The notes below the pieces were generated by a model that worked only from the letters and a program-made list of their open reading frames with translations, was not told where the DNA came from and ran no database searches. DNA of 57,069 nt. It comes from Magnetococcales bacterium DC0425bin3 (GTDB taxonomy: Bacteria > Pseudomonadota > Magnetococcia > Magnetococcales > DC0425bin3). This document shows, piece after piece, positions 17,254-26,900 of the stretch. The stretch lies in contig PEAP01000010.1 in NCBI GenBank assembly GCA_002753665.1, forward strand, positions 1 to 57,069, in the 5' to 3' direction. The translations under genes were made by a program, and so were the position numbers. The stretch's first letter is position 1, and every line of letters begins with the position of its first letter.

Positions 17254-18258
17254 ATGAACACCCCAACCGCCGCACCCTCCGCCACCGGCACGCCGGGGCG
17301 CGTTCTGCTGCGCGTGACTGTCCTGGTGGCGCTGGTGGCGGCCATCGCCGTGTCCTATCGATACCGGGAGCTGCTCGACCCCGCCCGCCTGGAACTCTTG
17401 GTGCGGGGCTGGGGCACGGCGGGCATGGGACTGTTCGTCCTGCTGTATGCCGCAGCCACCGTGTTCTTTCTGCCGGGATCGGTGCTGACCCTGGCCGGGG
17501 GCGCGCTGTTCGGTCCCTGGCTGGGGGGACTGCTGAGCCTGCTGGGGGCCACCCTCGGGGCCGGCATCGCCTTCCTCATCGCCCGCCATCTGGCCGGAGA
17601 ATGGGTGGCGCGCCGGGCAGGAGGCATGGCGGGCCGCCTGCTGGCGGGGGTGGATGCGGAGGGGTGGCGTTTCGTGGCCTTCGTCCGGCTGGTGCCGATC
17701 TTTCCCTTCAACCTGCTCAATTACGCCCTGGGGCTGACCCGCATCGGCCTCACCCCCTATCTCCTGGCCTCCCTGATCTGCATGGCCCCCGGCGGCCTGG
17801 CCTACGCCTGGCTGGGCTACGCGGGCAAGGAGGCGGCCAGCGGCAGCGCCGACGCGGTGCGCACTGGCATGTGGGCCTTGGCATTGCTGGCGGTGGCGTT
17901 GCTGGTGCCCCGCTGGGTGAAACGGGCGCGGGAGTCCAAACGCCACCTGACCACCACCCGCTTGCAGGAGATGCTGGCCGCCGGAGGCAACCTGGCGGTG
18001 CTGGATGTACGGGACGCCGCCGATTTCAGCGGCGAAAACGGCCATGTGCCCGGCTCCCTCAACATCCCCCTGCCCGAGCTGGACAGCCGTCTGGAGGAGG
18101 TGCGCAATCTGGGTCGCCCGGTGGCCGTACTCTGCCACACCGATCGCCGCTCCTCGGTGGCGTTCCGCAAACTGGACAGCCTGGGCATCGGCCCGACCTA
18201 TCTGGTGCTGGGCGGCCTCAAGCAGTGGCGCCAGGACGGTTTTCTGGTGGAGCGGTGA
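17254..18258 (+). CDS. TVP38/TMEM64 (DedA-like) membrane protein fused to a rhodanese domain
   Basis: 334 residues. The N-terminal ~230 residues carry the VTT/DedA-type fold with the signature around FLPGSVLTLAGGALFG and FVRLVPIFPFNLLNYALG. The C-terminal ~100 residues (LAVLDVRDAADF onward) are a rhodanese with active-site loop CHTDRRSS. CGGAGGAATCC precedes the ATG, 17 bp after the DsrE gene. By topology the rhodanese is probably cytosolic, so the protein could couple transport across the membrane to sulfur transfer. Confidence 0.88.
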   Translation: MNTPTAAPSATGTPGRVLLRVTVLVALVAAIAVSYRYRELLDPARLELLVRGWGTAGMGLFVLLYAAATVFFLPGSVLTLAGGALFGPWLGGLLSLLGATLGAGIAFLIARHLAGEWVARRAGGMAGRLLAGVDAEGWRFVAFVRLVPIFPFNLLNYALGLTRIGLTPYLLASLICMAPGGLAYAWLGYAGKEAASGSADAVRTGMWALALLAVALLVPRWVKRARESKRHLTTTRLQEMLAAGGNLAVLDVRDAADFSGENGHVPGSLNIPLPELDSRLEEVRNLGRPVAVLCHTDRRSSVAFRKLDSLGIGPTYLVLGGLKQWRQDGFLVER

Positions 18259-18269
18259 GGACCGGCCCG

Positions 18270-19031
18270 ATGCAACGGCTGCTGGCAACGGTGGTGTTCT
18301 GGGCGGTGGTCGGGACGGGCACGGGGGTCGCGGCGGACGACTGCCTCTCCTGCCACCGTCAACGGGACCCGGCCCTGGTCGCGGCCTGGGAACAGAGCCG
18401 GCACAACCGGCCGGGGACCGACTGTCATGCCTGCCATGGCCCGGAGCATGATGGCCGGATGGCCGCCCGGGCCCGCCACAACGACGCCTGCATCGGCTGC
18501 CACCCCCGGGAAAGCGGCAGCTACACCATATCCAAGCACGGGGTCATCGCCACCCTGGAGGCCGGGCGGACGGATTTCACCCAACCCCTGCGGGACGGCA
18601 ACATCCGCTCCCCCTCCTGCGCCTACTGCCACATCCATGCCGGCAATCACGCCGTTGGAGTTGCGTCTGCCGATCTGGACAAGGCCGGCCGAGCCGAGGC
18701 TCGCGCCGCCCCCTGCCGGGATTGCCATTCCCCCCGCCTGATCGACACTTGGTTCTCCACCGGTGACCGCATGGTGGAGATCGGGCAGATGAAGGCGCGG
18801 GAGGCGGCCGCGGTGGTGACGGCGATCACCCGCCGCGACGCCGAGGCGGGCGCGAAGGCCCAGGAAATTGTCCAGCACATGACCGCCGCGCACCTGCGCA
18901 ACGTGCGTCTGGGGGTGGGACACCAGTCACCGGACGATCAGTGGTGGCACGGCCATCCGGCCCTGGACGGCGACCTGCTGCGCATCAAGTCCATCCTGAG
19001 CGATCAGCTGCGACTGTCCGCCGGACCGTGA
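18270..19031 (+). CDS. Pentahaem c-type cytochrome
   Basis: 253 residues with a signal peptide (MQRLLATVVFWAVVGTGTGVAA) and five CxxCH sites: CLSCH, CHACH, CIGCH, CAYCH and CRDCH. The CAYCH-x-HAGNHAVG context mirrors CAYCHMRNGNHQVA in the octahaem protein, so it looks like a shortened relative and probable electron partner. The ATG at 18270 follows GTGAGGA; a GTG at 18255 overlapping the preceding stop is possible. Its 3' end overlaps that of the convergent diguanylate cyclase by 28 bp. Confidence 0.85.
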   Translation: MQRLLATVVFWAVVGTGTGVAADDCLSCHRQRDPALVAAWEQSRHNRPGTDCHACHGPEHDGRMAARARHNDACIGCHPRESGSYTISKHGVIATLEAGRTDFTQPLRDGNIRSPSCAYCHIHAGNHAVGVASADLDKAGRAEARAAPCRDCHSPRLIDTWFSTGDRMVEIGQMKAREAAAVVTAITRRDAEAGAKAQEIVQHMTAAHLRNVRLGVGHQSPDDQWWHGHPALDGDLLRIKSILSDQLRLSAGP

Positions 19032-20761
19032 CCGATTTTGGCCGGCTCGATTGCCGCACAGCAGACCTGGTTGCGACCCTGGTGTTTGGCCTGGTAGAGC
19101 GACTGGTCGGCCTCCTTCACCAGCGCGTCGGCATTCTCCACCGGCTGAATGGGAAAGATGGCCACACCAATGCTGATGGTCACCTTGAGGCCATCCACCA
19201 CCATCTCCTCCACCCGCTGCCGCAGCCGTTCCGCCACCATGGTGGCGCCCTCCAGCCCGGTGCTGGGCATCACCACGCAAAACTCCTCCCCGCCGTAGCG
19301 GCTGGGATAATCCACGGTGCGGAACAGCCCCTTCATCACCCGGCCGATGGCCTGCAGGACCCGGTCGCCCTGATCATGGCCATGCTGGTCGTTGAAGCGT
19401 TTGAAATGGTCCACGTCGAACAGCAGCACAGCCAGTTCCAGACCATACCGCTTGGCCCGCTCGAATTCGTCCACCAGAATCTCGTCCAGCCGGCGCCGGT
19501 TGTTCAGGCCGGTCAGGCCGTCGGTGTAGGAGAACTGCCGCAGCTTTTCCTCCAGCCGCTTCTCCTCGGTCACGTCCCGCAGCAGGGCGGCCGACCCCAC
19601 CGGGCGGCCATCCTCGGAACGGATGGAGGCAGCATAGATGTTGAGCATCCGATTGTTGTAGACCACGGTTTCCGGCATGCTCTGATCGTAGCTGCCCAGC
19701 AGATTCTTGAGATAATCCGGATCGTCCAGAAGGTTGATGAATTCCTGCTCGGCCACCTCCTTGGCGGTTTTGCCCAGCAGGCGCTCCGCCGCCGGATTGA
19801 CCAGCACCACCTCGCCGTCATGGTCGGTCACCACGATCCCCTCCCGGGCGCTCAGGATGATGGTGGCCAGCTTGTCCCGCTCCCCCTGCAGGCCCTGGTG
19901 GGATTTCAACAGCTCCCGGCTCATGAGGTTGAAGCTGTAGGCCATGCGGTTCAGCTCGTAGCAGCCTCCCCCGGGCACCTGATGCGTCAGATCGCCCCCG
20001 GCCACATGGCCCATGGCCTCGGTCATGCCCAGAATGCGTCGCACCACCTTGCGCCGCACCGCCACATAGATGATGGCCAGAATGAACAGCATCCCCACCC
20101 CGAACACCACGCCGGCCTCCCTCCGGGCAGCGCTGATCTCACGCTCCACCGAAGCCATGGAGGTGGTCAGCTTCACCCAGCCGCGCACCCCCTCCCCCGG
20201 CAGATGGCAGCCATGGCAGTCCTCGTGGTTGGCGATGGGGGACAGTACGGTCAATACTGGATCGCCCCGGGGATCACTCCGATAGGCAAACAGTTCGCGT
20301 TCGCGTCCCTCCTGAGCGGCGATCAACGCTGCTTCCGGCGCCGGAGCCATGGGCTGGTCGGCAACCTTGACCCGGGGAGAAAAAGCCGCGCTGCCCAGGC
20401 GCCGGTTGACCGCCTCAATGGTCCGATTATCCTGAAAAGCCGGGACTCCGTCTTCCCGCAGGATCTGAAAATCCAGAATGTTGGGCACCGTCTTGATGTT
20501 CTCCACATAGTCGTGGGCCATCTCCGCGTTGCCCGATAACATGGCGGTCTGGATGCCCCGGCTCGCCATGCGCGCCAGCAGCCCCATGGTCCGCTCCCCC
20601 TGGCCCCGCAGGGCCGCGGATTCCCGGTGCAGATAAAACCCGGCCATGGCTCCGAACCCCACCACCATGGCCAGGGCCATGATGAAGAGTAGCTGGTTGC
20701 TGATCCGGTTCCAGACCCGCTTTTCGGGTGGGCTGGAATTGCCTGCGCTTTCGGTTTCCAT
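19004..20761 (-). CDS. Membrane diguanylate cyclase with a c-haem sensor domain, HAMP and PAS
   Basis: 585 residues. TM1 (about 21-43) and TM2 (about 217-235) bracket a periplasmic sensor domain containing the haem-c motif CHGCH (182-186) in DCHGCHLPGEG. Then come HAMP, PAS (IILSAREGIVVTDHDGEV) and a GGDEF domain with an intact GGEEF active site preceded by YTDGLTGLNNRR. It should make c-di-GMP in response to redox or a gaseous ligand. The ATG at 20761 gives a sensible short cytosolic N-terminus. It ends convergently inside the pentahaem gene and its promoter region holds an FNR-type box. Confidence 0.9.
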   Translation of the reverse strand: METESAGNSSPPEKRVWNRISNQLLFIMALAMVVGFGAMAGFYLHRESAALRGQGERTMGLLARMASRGIQTAMLSGNAEMAHDYVENIKTVPNILDFQILREDGVPAFQDNRTIEAVNRRLGSAAFSPRVKVADQPMAPAPEAALIAAQEGRERELFAYRSDPRGDPVLTVLSPIANHEDCHGCHLPGEGVRGWVKLTTSMASVEREISAARREAGVVFGVGMLFILAIIYVAVRRKVVRRILGMTEAMGHVAGGDLTHQVPGGGCYELNRMAYSFNLMSRELLKSHQGLQGERDKLATIILSAREGIVVTDHDGEVVLVNPAAERLLGKTAKEVAEQEFINLLDDPDYLKNLLGSYDQSMPETVVYNNRMLNIYAASIRSEDGRPVGSAALLRDVTEEKRLEEKLRQFSYTDGLTGLNNRRRLDEILVDEFERAKRYGLELAVLLFDVDHFKRFNDQHGHDQGDRVLQAIGRVMKGLFRTVDYPSRYGGEEFCVVMPSTGLEGATMVAERLRQRVEEMVVDGLKVTISIGVAIFPIQPVENADALVKEADQSLYQAKHQGRNQVCCAAIEPAKIGHGPADSRS

Positions 20762-20830
20762 GCCATCCTGCCATACTGATAGAGGACTTCGCCGCCGGCA
20801 GAGTACATTCAGCGGCAGTAAGCCGGTCAA

Positions 20831-20844
20831 TTGATCCAGATCAA
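20831..20844. promoter_or_regulatory. FNR/ANR-type box (perfect TTGAT-N4-ATCAA)
   Basis: TTGATCCAGATCAA matches the FNR-family consensus exactly. A near copy, TTAATCCAAATCAA, lies at 20849-20862, and TATAAT at 20879-20884. The pair sits in the divergent gap between the haem-sensing diguanylate cyclase and the TusA gene, suggesting oxygen- or NO-responsive control. Confidence 0.65.
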
Positions 20845-20960
20845 GGAATTAATCCAAATCAAGAGCAGGTATTCCATTTATAATAGCTGTGAAGATTATT
20901 CAATATATTTCCAATTGTGACAAATGCTTCCACTGTTGCAACCTCCGTATCCAACTGTCC

Positions 20961-21233
20961 ATGCCCGCCAAGCCATCCCCTCCCCTCCCGGATCCATCGA
21001 ATGTGGTCGAAGTGGACGCCCGACGACTGCTCTGCCCCCTGCCGCTGCTGCGGGCCACCAGCGCCTTGGAACGCCTGCCTCCCGCCACGCTGCTGCGCCT
21101 GCGGGCCACCGACCCTGGCATCGTCCAGGATCTGCCCGCCTGGTGCCAGGTCAATGGCCACCAGCTGCTCAGCCTGGACCGGGAGGGCGGAGAATGGCTC
21201 GGGCTGATCCGCAAGGCCGCCGGACCGTCGTAG
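20961..21233 (+). CDS. TusA-family sulfur carrier protein
   Basis: 90 residues with the TusA/SirA core VDARRLLCPLPLLRA; the CPxP cysteine accepts persulfide sulfur. The C-terminal segment (DPGIVQDLPAWCQVNGHQLL) completes the two-layer fold. The ATG at 20961 was chosen because upstream codons are AT-rich and look untranslated; a GTG at 20889 would add 24 residues. Placement next to a DsrE/rhodanese cluster suggests the same sulfur relay. Confidence 0.82.
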   Translation: MPAKPSPPLPDPSNVVEVDARRLLCPLPLLRATSALERLPPATLLRLRATDPGIVQDLPAWCQVNGHQLLSLDREGGEWLGLIRKAAGPS

Positions 21234-21284
21234 TTCGGACCGGATGTCGAAGGCTGTCGCAGATCCCGGGGAAGGAGAGATCCC

Positions 21285-22382
21285 ATGAGCGTTCGCCTCT
21301 GGTGCGCCGTGACCAACCACGGCTTCGGTCACATGGCCCAACTGGTGCCGATTCTGCGCCACCTGGGCCATGCCGTTCCAGGGCTGGAGCTGCGCCTGGC
21401 CTCCGCCCTGCCGCGGCCGGTCCTGGAGCGTCACCTGGGCCTGCCTTTCCTGCACGACCCCGAGGCCCGGGACATCGGCCTGGTGCAGATCGACCCCATG
21501 ACCGCCGATCTGCCCGCCACCGCCACCGCCTATCGCGCCCTCCACGACCAATGGCCCCAGCGACTGGAACGCGAAAAGCAGGCCATGGCGGACTGGCGAC
21601 CCCATCTGCTGCTGGCCAACGTCCCCTACCTGCCCCTGGCGGCGGCCGGGGAGCTGGACATTCCCAGCGTGGCGGTGGCCTCCCTCACCTGGGATCGGGT
21701 GCTGGCGGCCTGCTTCCCCCCCGGGCAGGCCGAAGTCGCCCGCTGGAGTGCGGACATGCGGGCCGCCCAGGCCCGGACCACCCTGGCCCTGCTGCCCACC
21801 CCCGCCCTGCCCGAGCCGGCCTTTCCCCATCGACAGATCATTCCACCGCTGTTCACCCGCGGGCGTGATCGCGGCCTGGAGCTGCGCCGCCTGCTCCAGT
21901 GGCCCAGCCGACCGGACCGGCCCCTGTTCCTGGTCAGCCTGGGGGGCATTCCCCACCCCAGGCTCCCCTGGGACGCCCTGGCCAGCCGGCGGCAGTGCGG
22001 CTGGATTCTCGACGTGGAACCGCCCAACCCGGTGGACAACCTGTTCTGTTGGCGCCGGCTGCCGGGCCATTGGCGCTTTCAGGATCTGATGGCCTCGGTG
22101 GACGGCGTGGTGGGCAAACCCGGCTACGGCATGTCGGTGGAAGCGGTGGCCCATGCCGTCCCTTTTCTCTACACCCGACGTTACACCTTCCCCGACGAGG
22201 ATGTCATCTGTCCCTGGCTGAACCGCTACGGGCGGGCCCTGGAGCTGGACAAGGCCACCTTCGACGCCGGCCACTGGCTGGAACCCTTGGCGGAGTTGCG
22301 CGCCCGTCCAGTGCCCGAGCTTCCTCCCCTGGATGGAGCGGAGCAGGCCGTGAAGCGAATCATGGACTTCCTGCCCCTCTGA
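21285..22382 (+). CDS. GT-B fold glycosyltransferase-like protein (GT28/UGT type)
   Basis: 365 residues starting MSVRLWCAVTNHGFGHMAQL, the glycine-rich N-terminal loop of MurG/UGT-type enzymes. A C-terminal Rossmann half follows (LFLVSLGGIPHP, VDGVVGKPGYGMSVEAVAHAVPFLY) with the donor-binding KPGYGMSVEA motif. AAGGAGAGATCCC precedes the ATG. It probably transfers a sugar to a small acceptor; donor and acceptor are not predictable. It is a single gene, about 50 bp after the TusA gene and possibly co-transcribed. Confidence 0.75.
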   Translation: MSVRLWCAVTNHGFGHMAQLVPILRHLGHAVPGLELRLASALPRPVLERHLGLPFLHDPEARDIGLVQIDPMTADLPATATAYRALHDQWPQRLEREKQAMADWRPHLLLANVPYLPLAAAGELDIPSVAVASLTWDRVLAACFPPGQAEVARWSADMRAAQARTTLALLPTPALPEPAFPHRQIIPPLFTRGRDRGLELRRLLQWPSRPDRPLFLVSLGGIPHPRLPWDALASRRQCGWILDVEPPNPVDNLFCWRRLPGHWRFQDLMASVDGVVGKPGYGMSVEAVAHAVPFLYTRRYTFPDEDVICPWLNRYGRALELDKATFDAGHWLEPLAELRARPVPELPPLDGAEQAVKRIMDFLPL

Positions 22383-22402
22383 AGCCTTCTCCCTCCACCC
22401 GC

Positions 22403-22431
22403 AAAAAAAAGGCGCTCCCTCAGGGAGCGCC
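22403..22431 (-). terminator. Rho-independent terminator of the GAPDH-like gene
   Basis: A near-perfect hairpin GGCGCTCCCT/AGGGAGCGCC (22411-22431) is followed on the minus strand by eight T (22403-22410). It lies about 70 bp downstream of the minus-strand gene ending at 22500. Confidence 0.85.
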
Positions 22432-22499
22432 AGCAAACCTGCCAGTTTCCCCCCTTCGTCCCCAGGCGGGGACCGGGGGAAACCGGTGACAAAGCCGTT

Positions 22500-23735
22500 T
22501 CAGACCATCTTTTCGGACATGTGGATCAGGTTTTCGGTAAGCATGTGGGCATAGCTGCCCAGCTCGTTGTCATACCAGCCGTAGATCACCGCTTGGGTCA
22601 CGGGCACGTCCAGGGTGGTGCCCGCCAGTTCCTTCTGGATCTTTTCCGGCAGTCCGGGCACCCGACCCAGATTGACCCGGGTGAAGGCGGTGCGGGTATG
22701 GGTCTCCTGGGACTCGATGACGGTGGCGGCCCGGGGGAATCCGATGATGTCCGAGCTGACGTTCTGCTTTTCGCTGAACACCATGTACTTGGAGAACGCC
22801 CCCTCGGCGGCTTCCTTGAGGATGCCGTTGATGTCGTTGCGGTTGATGGGGTTGGCGGCGTCCTCGGATTGCAGGTTGACGGTGAGGATCACCAGGGAGC
22901 CGGTGGTGGACGGAATGCGGACCGACTCGGCCATGAACCCGATCTCACCCATCTCCGGGATCACCAGGCGCAAGGCCTTGGCGGCGCCCGTGGTGGTGAG
23001 GATGATGTTGTTCATGACGCTGCGGGTCTTGCGCAGGTCGGTGGCAGCGGCCTTTGGAATCGCATCCAGCACCTTCTGGCTGCCGGTGGAGGCATGGATG
23101 GTCACCATGGAGGCGGACAGGATCCGGTCGGCGCCAAAGTGGTCCACCAGGGGCTTCACCATGAAGGACAGGCAGGTGGTGGTGCAGGAGGCACAGCTGA
23201 TCAGCACATGCCGGCCGGGATCGAAGACATCGTCGTTGATGCCCATGACAGTGGTCACGGCATCCTCGGGCATGCTCAACTGCTTGTTCTTGATCTTGAA
23301 CGGCGCGGAGAGGACCGCCTTTTCGGCCCCGGCGGCCAAGTGGCCCCGCAGGGAGCCGTTCTTCTCGTCCGCCGAGGCGGTGGGATCGATGAAGGCGCCG
23401 GTGCAGTCCACCACCAGGCGCACGCCATGGTCCCGCCAGCCGATGTCCTTGGGATTGCGGGCGTTGCGCAGAAAGCGAACCGGCAGGCCGTTGATCACCG
23501 CGGTGCCCTTGGCCTCGTCGGCCTGCTCGATGATCCGACCGGCGTTATAGCCGTGGAGGAACTTCCCCAGATTGCCGTAGGTGCTGTCGCTTTCCACGGC
23601 GTGGAGCAGGTCGTTGAGGTTGCGCCCCACCGGACGGCCCACGTTGACCACCACCTCGTCGAAGTGCTTCCGGGCGACCTGGTGCCACAGCGCCAGTTTA
23701 CCGATCCGTCCCATGCTGTTGATGCCCAGTTTCAT
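22500..23735 (-). CDS. Atypical glyceraldehyde-3-phosphate dehydrogenase
   Basis: 411 residues, about 75 longer than classical GapA. The nucleotide-binding start is GINSMGRIGK, and the catalytic cysteine lies in SCASCTTTCLSF instead of SNASCTTNCLAP, followed by the expected His in MVTIHASTGS and YDNELGSYAHM near the end. It therefore keeps Cys and His but differs around both. It may serve the gluconeogenic direction or another acyl-phosphate aldehyde. GGGAGA precedes the ATG at 23735. It is the last gene of a minus-strand run with the PPDK-like protein and gap. Confidence 0.88.
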   Translation of the reverse strand: MKLGINSMGRIGKLALWHQVARKHFDEVVVNVGRPVGRNLNDLLHAVESDSTYGNLGKFLHGYNAGRIIEQADEAKGTAVINGLPVRFLRNARNPKDIGWRDHGVRLVVDCTGAFIDPTASADEKNGSLRGHLAAGAEKAVLSAPFKIKNKQLSMPEDAVTTVMGINDDVFDPGRHVLISCASCTTTCLSFMVKPLVDHFGADRILSASMVTIHASTGSQKVLDAIPKAAATDLRKTRSVMNNIILTTTGAAKALRLVIPEMGEIGFMAESVRIPSTTGSLVILTVNLQSEDAANPINRNDINGILKEAAEGAFSKYMVFSEKQNVSSDIIGFPRAATVIESQETHTRTAFTRVNLGRVPGLPEKIQKELAGTTLDVPVTQAVIYGWYDNELGSYAHMLTENLIHMSEKMV

Positions 23736-23769
23736 GCCAGATTCTCCCAATCCTTGCCGCAGGCTTTAT

Positions 23770-23843
23770 TATTGGATGGGGGAAACGCCCTCGCCATCCG
23801 GCTCCGTGCCGGCCTGTCCAGGTCGGCACGGAGCCGGATGGCG
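23770..23843 (-). repeat. Bipartite dispersed repeat, copy with 20-bp stem
   Basis: TTGGATGGGGGAAACGCCC (a diverged module B) is followed by a perfect 20-bp inverted repeat (23792-23811 and 23824-23843) with a 12-nt loop. Another short pair, ACCGTGC/GCACGGT, follows at about 23878-23901. It lies in the 196-bp gap between the PPDK-like and second GAPDH genes. Confidence 0.65.
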
Positions 23844-23931
23844 GAGAATGGTCTCCCTCGACCCCTGTACCGTGCCGGCCCCACTGAACAGCCTGCACGG
23901 TAACGAATTGATATTGCTTCTTGGTCAATCC

Positions 23932-26900
23932 TCACCCGAATCCCGTCGAGGAGGCCACGGTGGACTCGACATCGTGCCAACCCGCCAACACCAGCCCCCG
24001 GCGTCCGTCGATGCTTATTTTGTCCCCACAGTGAATCTCCCGTCCACCCAAAATCCCCGACTCCGCGTCACCGCGCACTTCCAGGGCTTCGCACCCCACC
24101 ACGCAGGTCTTCTTGAGGCGGGCGGCGACGATGGAGGCGTGGCTGGTCTGCCCGCCCCGGGCGGTGAGGAGTCCCTCGGTCAGGGAGACCTCCTTGATGT
24201 CATCGGGCACCGTATCGTAGCGGATCAGGATCAGGGGCGTGTTCCCATGTCCGCGCCGGAGCCTTTCGATCTGGTCCAGGTTGAACACCGCCAGGCCGCA
24301 CAGGGTGCTGCCGCTCACCCCCAGACCCTGCCCCAGACGGAATTCGGGATCGGTGGCATCCACCTTGAAGCGGTGGACCACCGCCGGGGTATCCACCGAG
24401 GTCACCATGTCCCGGGTCTGGAGCAGCATGAGGTTGTCCCGTTGGGGACCGTCGAAGGTGAACTCGATTTCCTGGGGGCTGTAGCGGTAATCGTAGACCA
24501 GCCGCTTGGCGGCGGCCAGCAGCCCTTCGTAGATCTCCGGAAAACAGAGTTCCAGGCTGGCACGGGGATCCCGGCCATCGAAATCGGCCTGTTCGACGGA
24601 AATGGGCATGGTGGCCACCAGCCCGCCGACGATATCCTCCCCCTGGTTGCCAGGGGTGTAGTCGCCCCACAGCATCACCCGGTTGAGCCGCTGGTAGGGG
24701 TGGGCGGTGAACAGCACCCCGGTGCCGGATTTTTGATGGACATTGCCGAAGATCATGGCCTGGATCACCACCGCGGTGCCCCAGTCGTTGGCGATGCCCA
24801 TGATATGGCGATATTCCTTGGCCTTTGGGCTGTTCCAGGAGTTGATCACCTGCCGGGCGCTCTCCAGGAGCTGCTCCTGGGGATCGTTGGGGATTTTAAC
24901 GCCGCTGGCCTCCGCCGCCGCCCGATAGGCCAGGGCCAATTCCTTCATCTGTCCATCGGTCAGCTCGGCCTTCTTGCGCACGCCGTATTTGGCCTTGTGC
25001 TGCTTCATCAGTTCGGAAAACAGGCTGCGGTCCACATCGAAGCTGGTGGTCCAGGACTGGATGAAGCGGCGGTAGTTGTCCCAGGCGAAATAGGCATTGC
25101 CGGACCGCCTGATCAACCCTGCCACGATTTTTTCGTTGATGCCCACATTGTGGATGGTTTGCATCATGCCGGGCATGGAGATCAAGGCGCCGGAGCGGAC
25201 CGACAGCAGCAGGGGATCATCCGCCCAGCCGAACACCTTGCCCGTCTGCTCTTCGATACGGGCGATGCGTTCGTTCAACTGCACCATGAAATTTTCCCAC
25301 GCCGGCTTGTAATGGTGGATGATGTTGCGGCAGCGGAAATACTCGGTGGTCAGGATGGTCCCCGGGGGCACCGGGGTTTCCAGGTCCACCAGCTGCACCA
25401 GGTTGAAGCCCTTGTTGCCCAGCAGCACCAGATTGCGGCTCTCGGCGGAAGCGCCGTGGAGGTCGCAGAAGAGCCGGTTGGGATCGTAGGTCATCAACTG
25501 GTCCAGTCCCTCGGGACTCAGCCCCTCCTGCTGGGCCTCCATCACCTTGACCACCCGGGTCAGGTAGCGGTCCATGGACTGCAACCCGAAGGTCTCGGCG
25601 ATCAGATCGCGGAAAAAGGATTCGCTGATCCGCTCCAGCGAGGAGGCCAGATCGTCGTCCCGCAGATGGGCATACTTGGGCAGCAGGATGTCCGGGCTCA
25701 CCTGGGGCACGATCACGGCCAAGTTGTCCCGATGGTGGCTGGCGTAATGGGTGTTGATGACCGACTTCACCCCCTCGGAAAAGCCGTGGAACAGGTCCAG
25801 ATACTGGTAGAAGGTGAACTGCTTGGTCTGCAGGCTGTGGGACAGGATGTCCAGGTGATTCCGCAGCTTCCGGGAGGTGATGCCGTCCAGGGCCAGCGCC
25901 CGCAGGAACAGGTTCAGGTGATGGGCGATCTGGTGGAAATTGGCCAGGGTGATGAAGCGGTCGGGAATTTCATCGACCAGCTTCTCCATGCAGACGTTGG
26001 CCAGGTTTTCCAGGCGGAAGGTGAGGGAGAGCGCATCGAACTTGCGCTCCTGGTAGCGGCCATAGACCGATGGAATGCCCACGGCGATGTGGCGCTTCTG
26101 GTAGATCTCCTCACGGATTTCGAACCGCTCCTCCGAGAGGATCACCCTCAGCAGGCTTTCCATGGCGTCCAACACGCTTTCCAGCAGGGTCAGGTTCGGA
26201 GCCTCGGATTCCATGTCATGCAGAATCCGGTCCATATGCTCGAAACCCTGCCGGGCGGCGTTGTGCAGGGTGTCCTGCAAGCCCTGGAACCCCATGTTGT
26301 ACTTGAGATTCAGGAGCTGGAAGACCTGCACCATCAGGAATACCCGCCGGCGAGAATCCTCCTCCACCTCGGCGACCTTCATGATCTCCTGCAGGGCCTC
26401 GTCCAGGGGCCAGTCCACGAGCTGGGAGGCATCGGTGAAACCCCGCTTGTCGAAGACCGCTGTCACCACCCGATGGACCCCGTCGAACCAGAAGCCGGAG
26501 GTCGGCAATTCTTCCACCAGGGTGGCGGGCAGATAGGGACGCAGGGGATTCTTGTCCCCGGTGCGCCAGTAGTTGACGATGGCCCCCACCAGGTTGACCG
26601 TGAGGTTGGTGCTTTCCACATGACACTGCTTGCGCAGGAAGTGGATGAGCCGATCGTTGCGGCGGCTCAGTTCATCCAGCTCGGTGGAGGCGTCCCGCAG
26701 CTCGCCTTCCGCGCCGATCTCGTTGAAATAGACCGGCAGCAGGCGGGCGAGTTGCTTGACCAGGTTGAAGATCGGTTCGACATCGCTGTTGAGGATGCGG
26801 GTGACATCCTTCTGGAACAGGTCGGTGTCCTTGATGCAGATCCCGGTGAGGTGGAGATTGATGATCAGGGCCGACAGCAGCGTGGAACACCATTTGGGGT

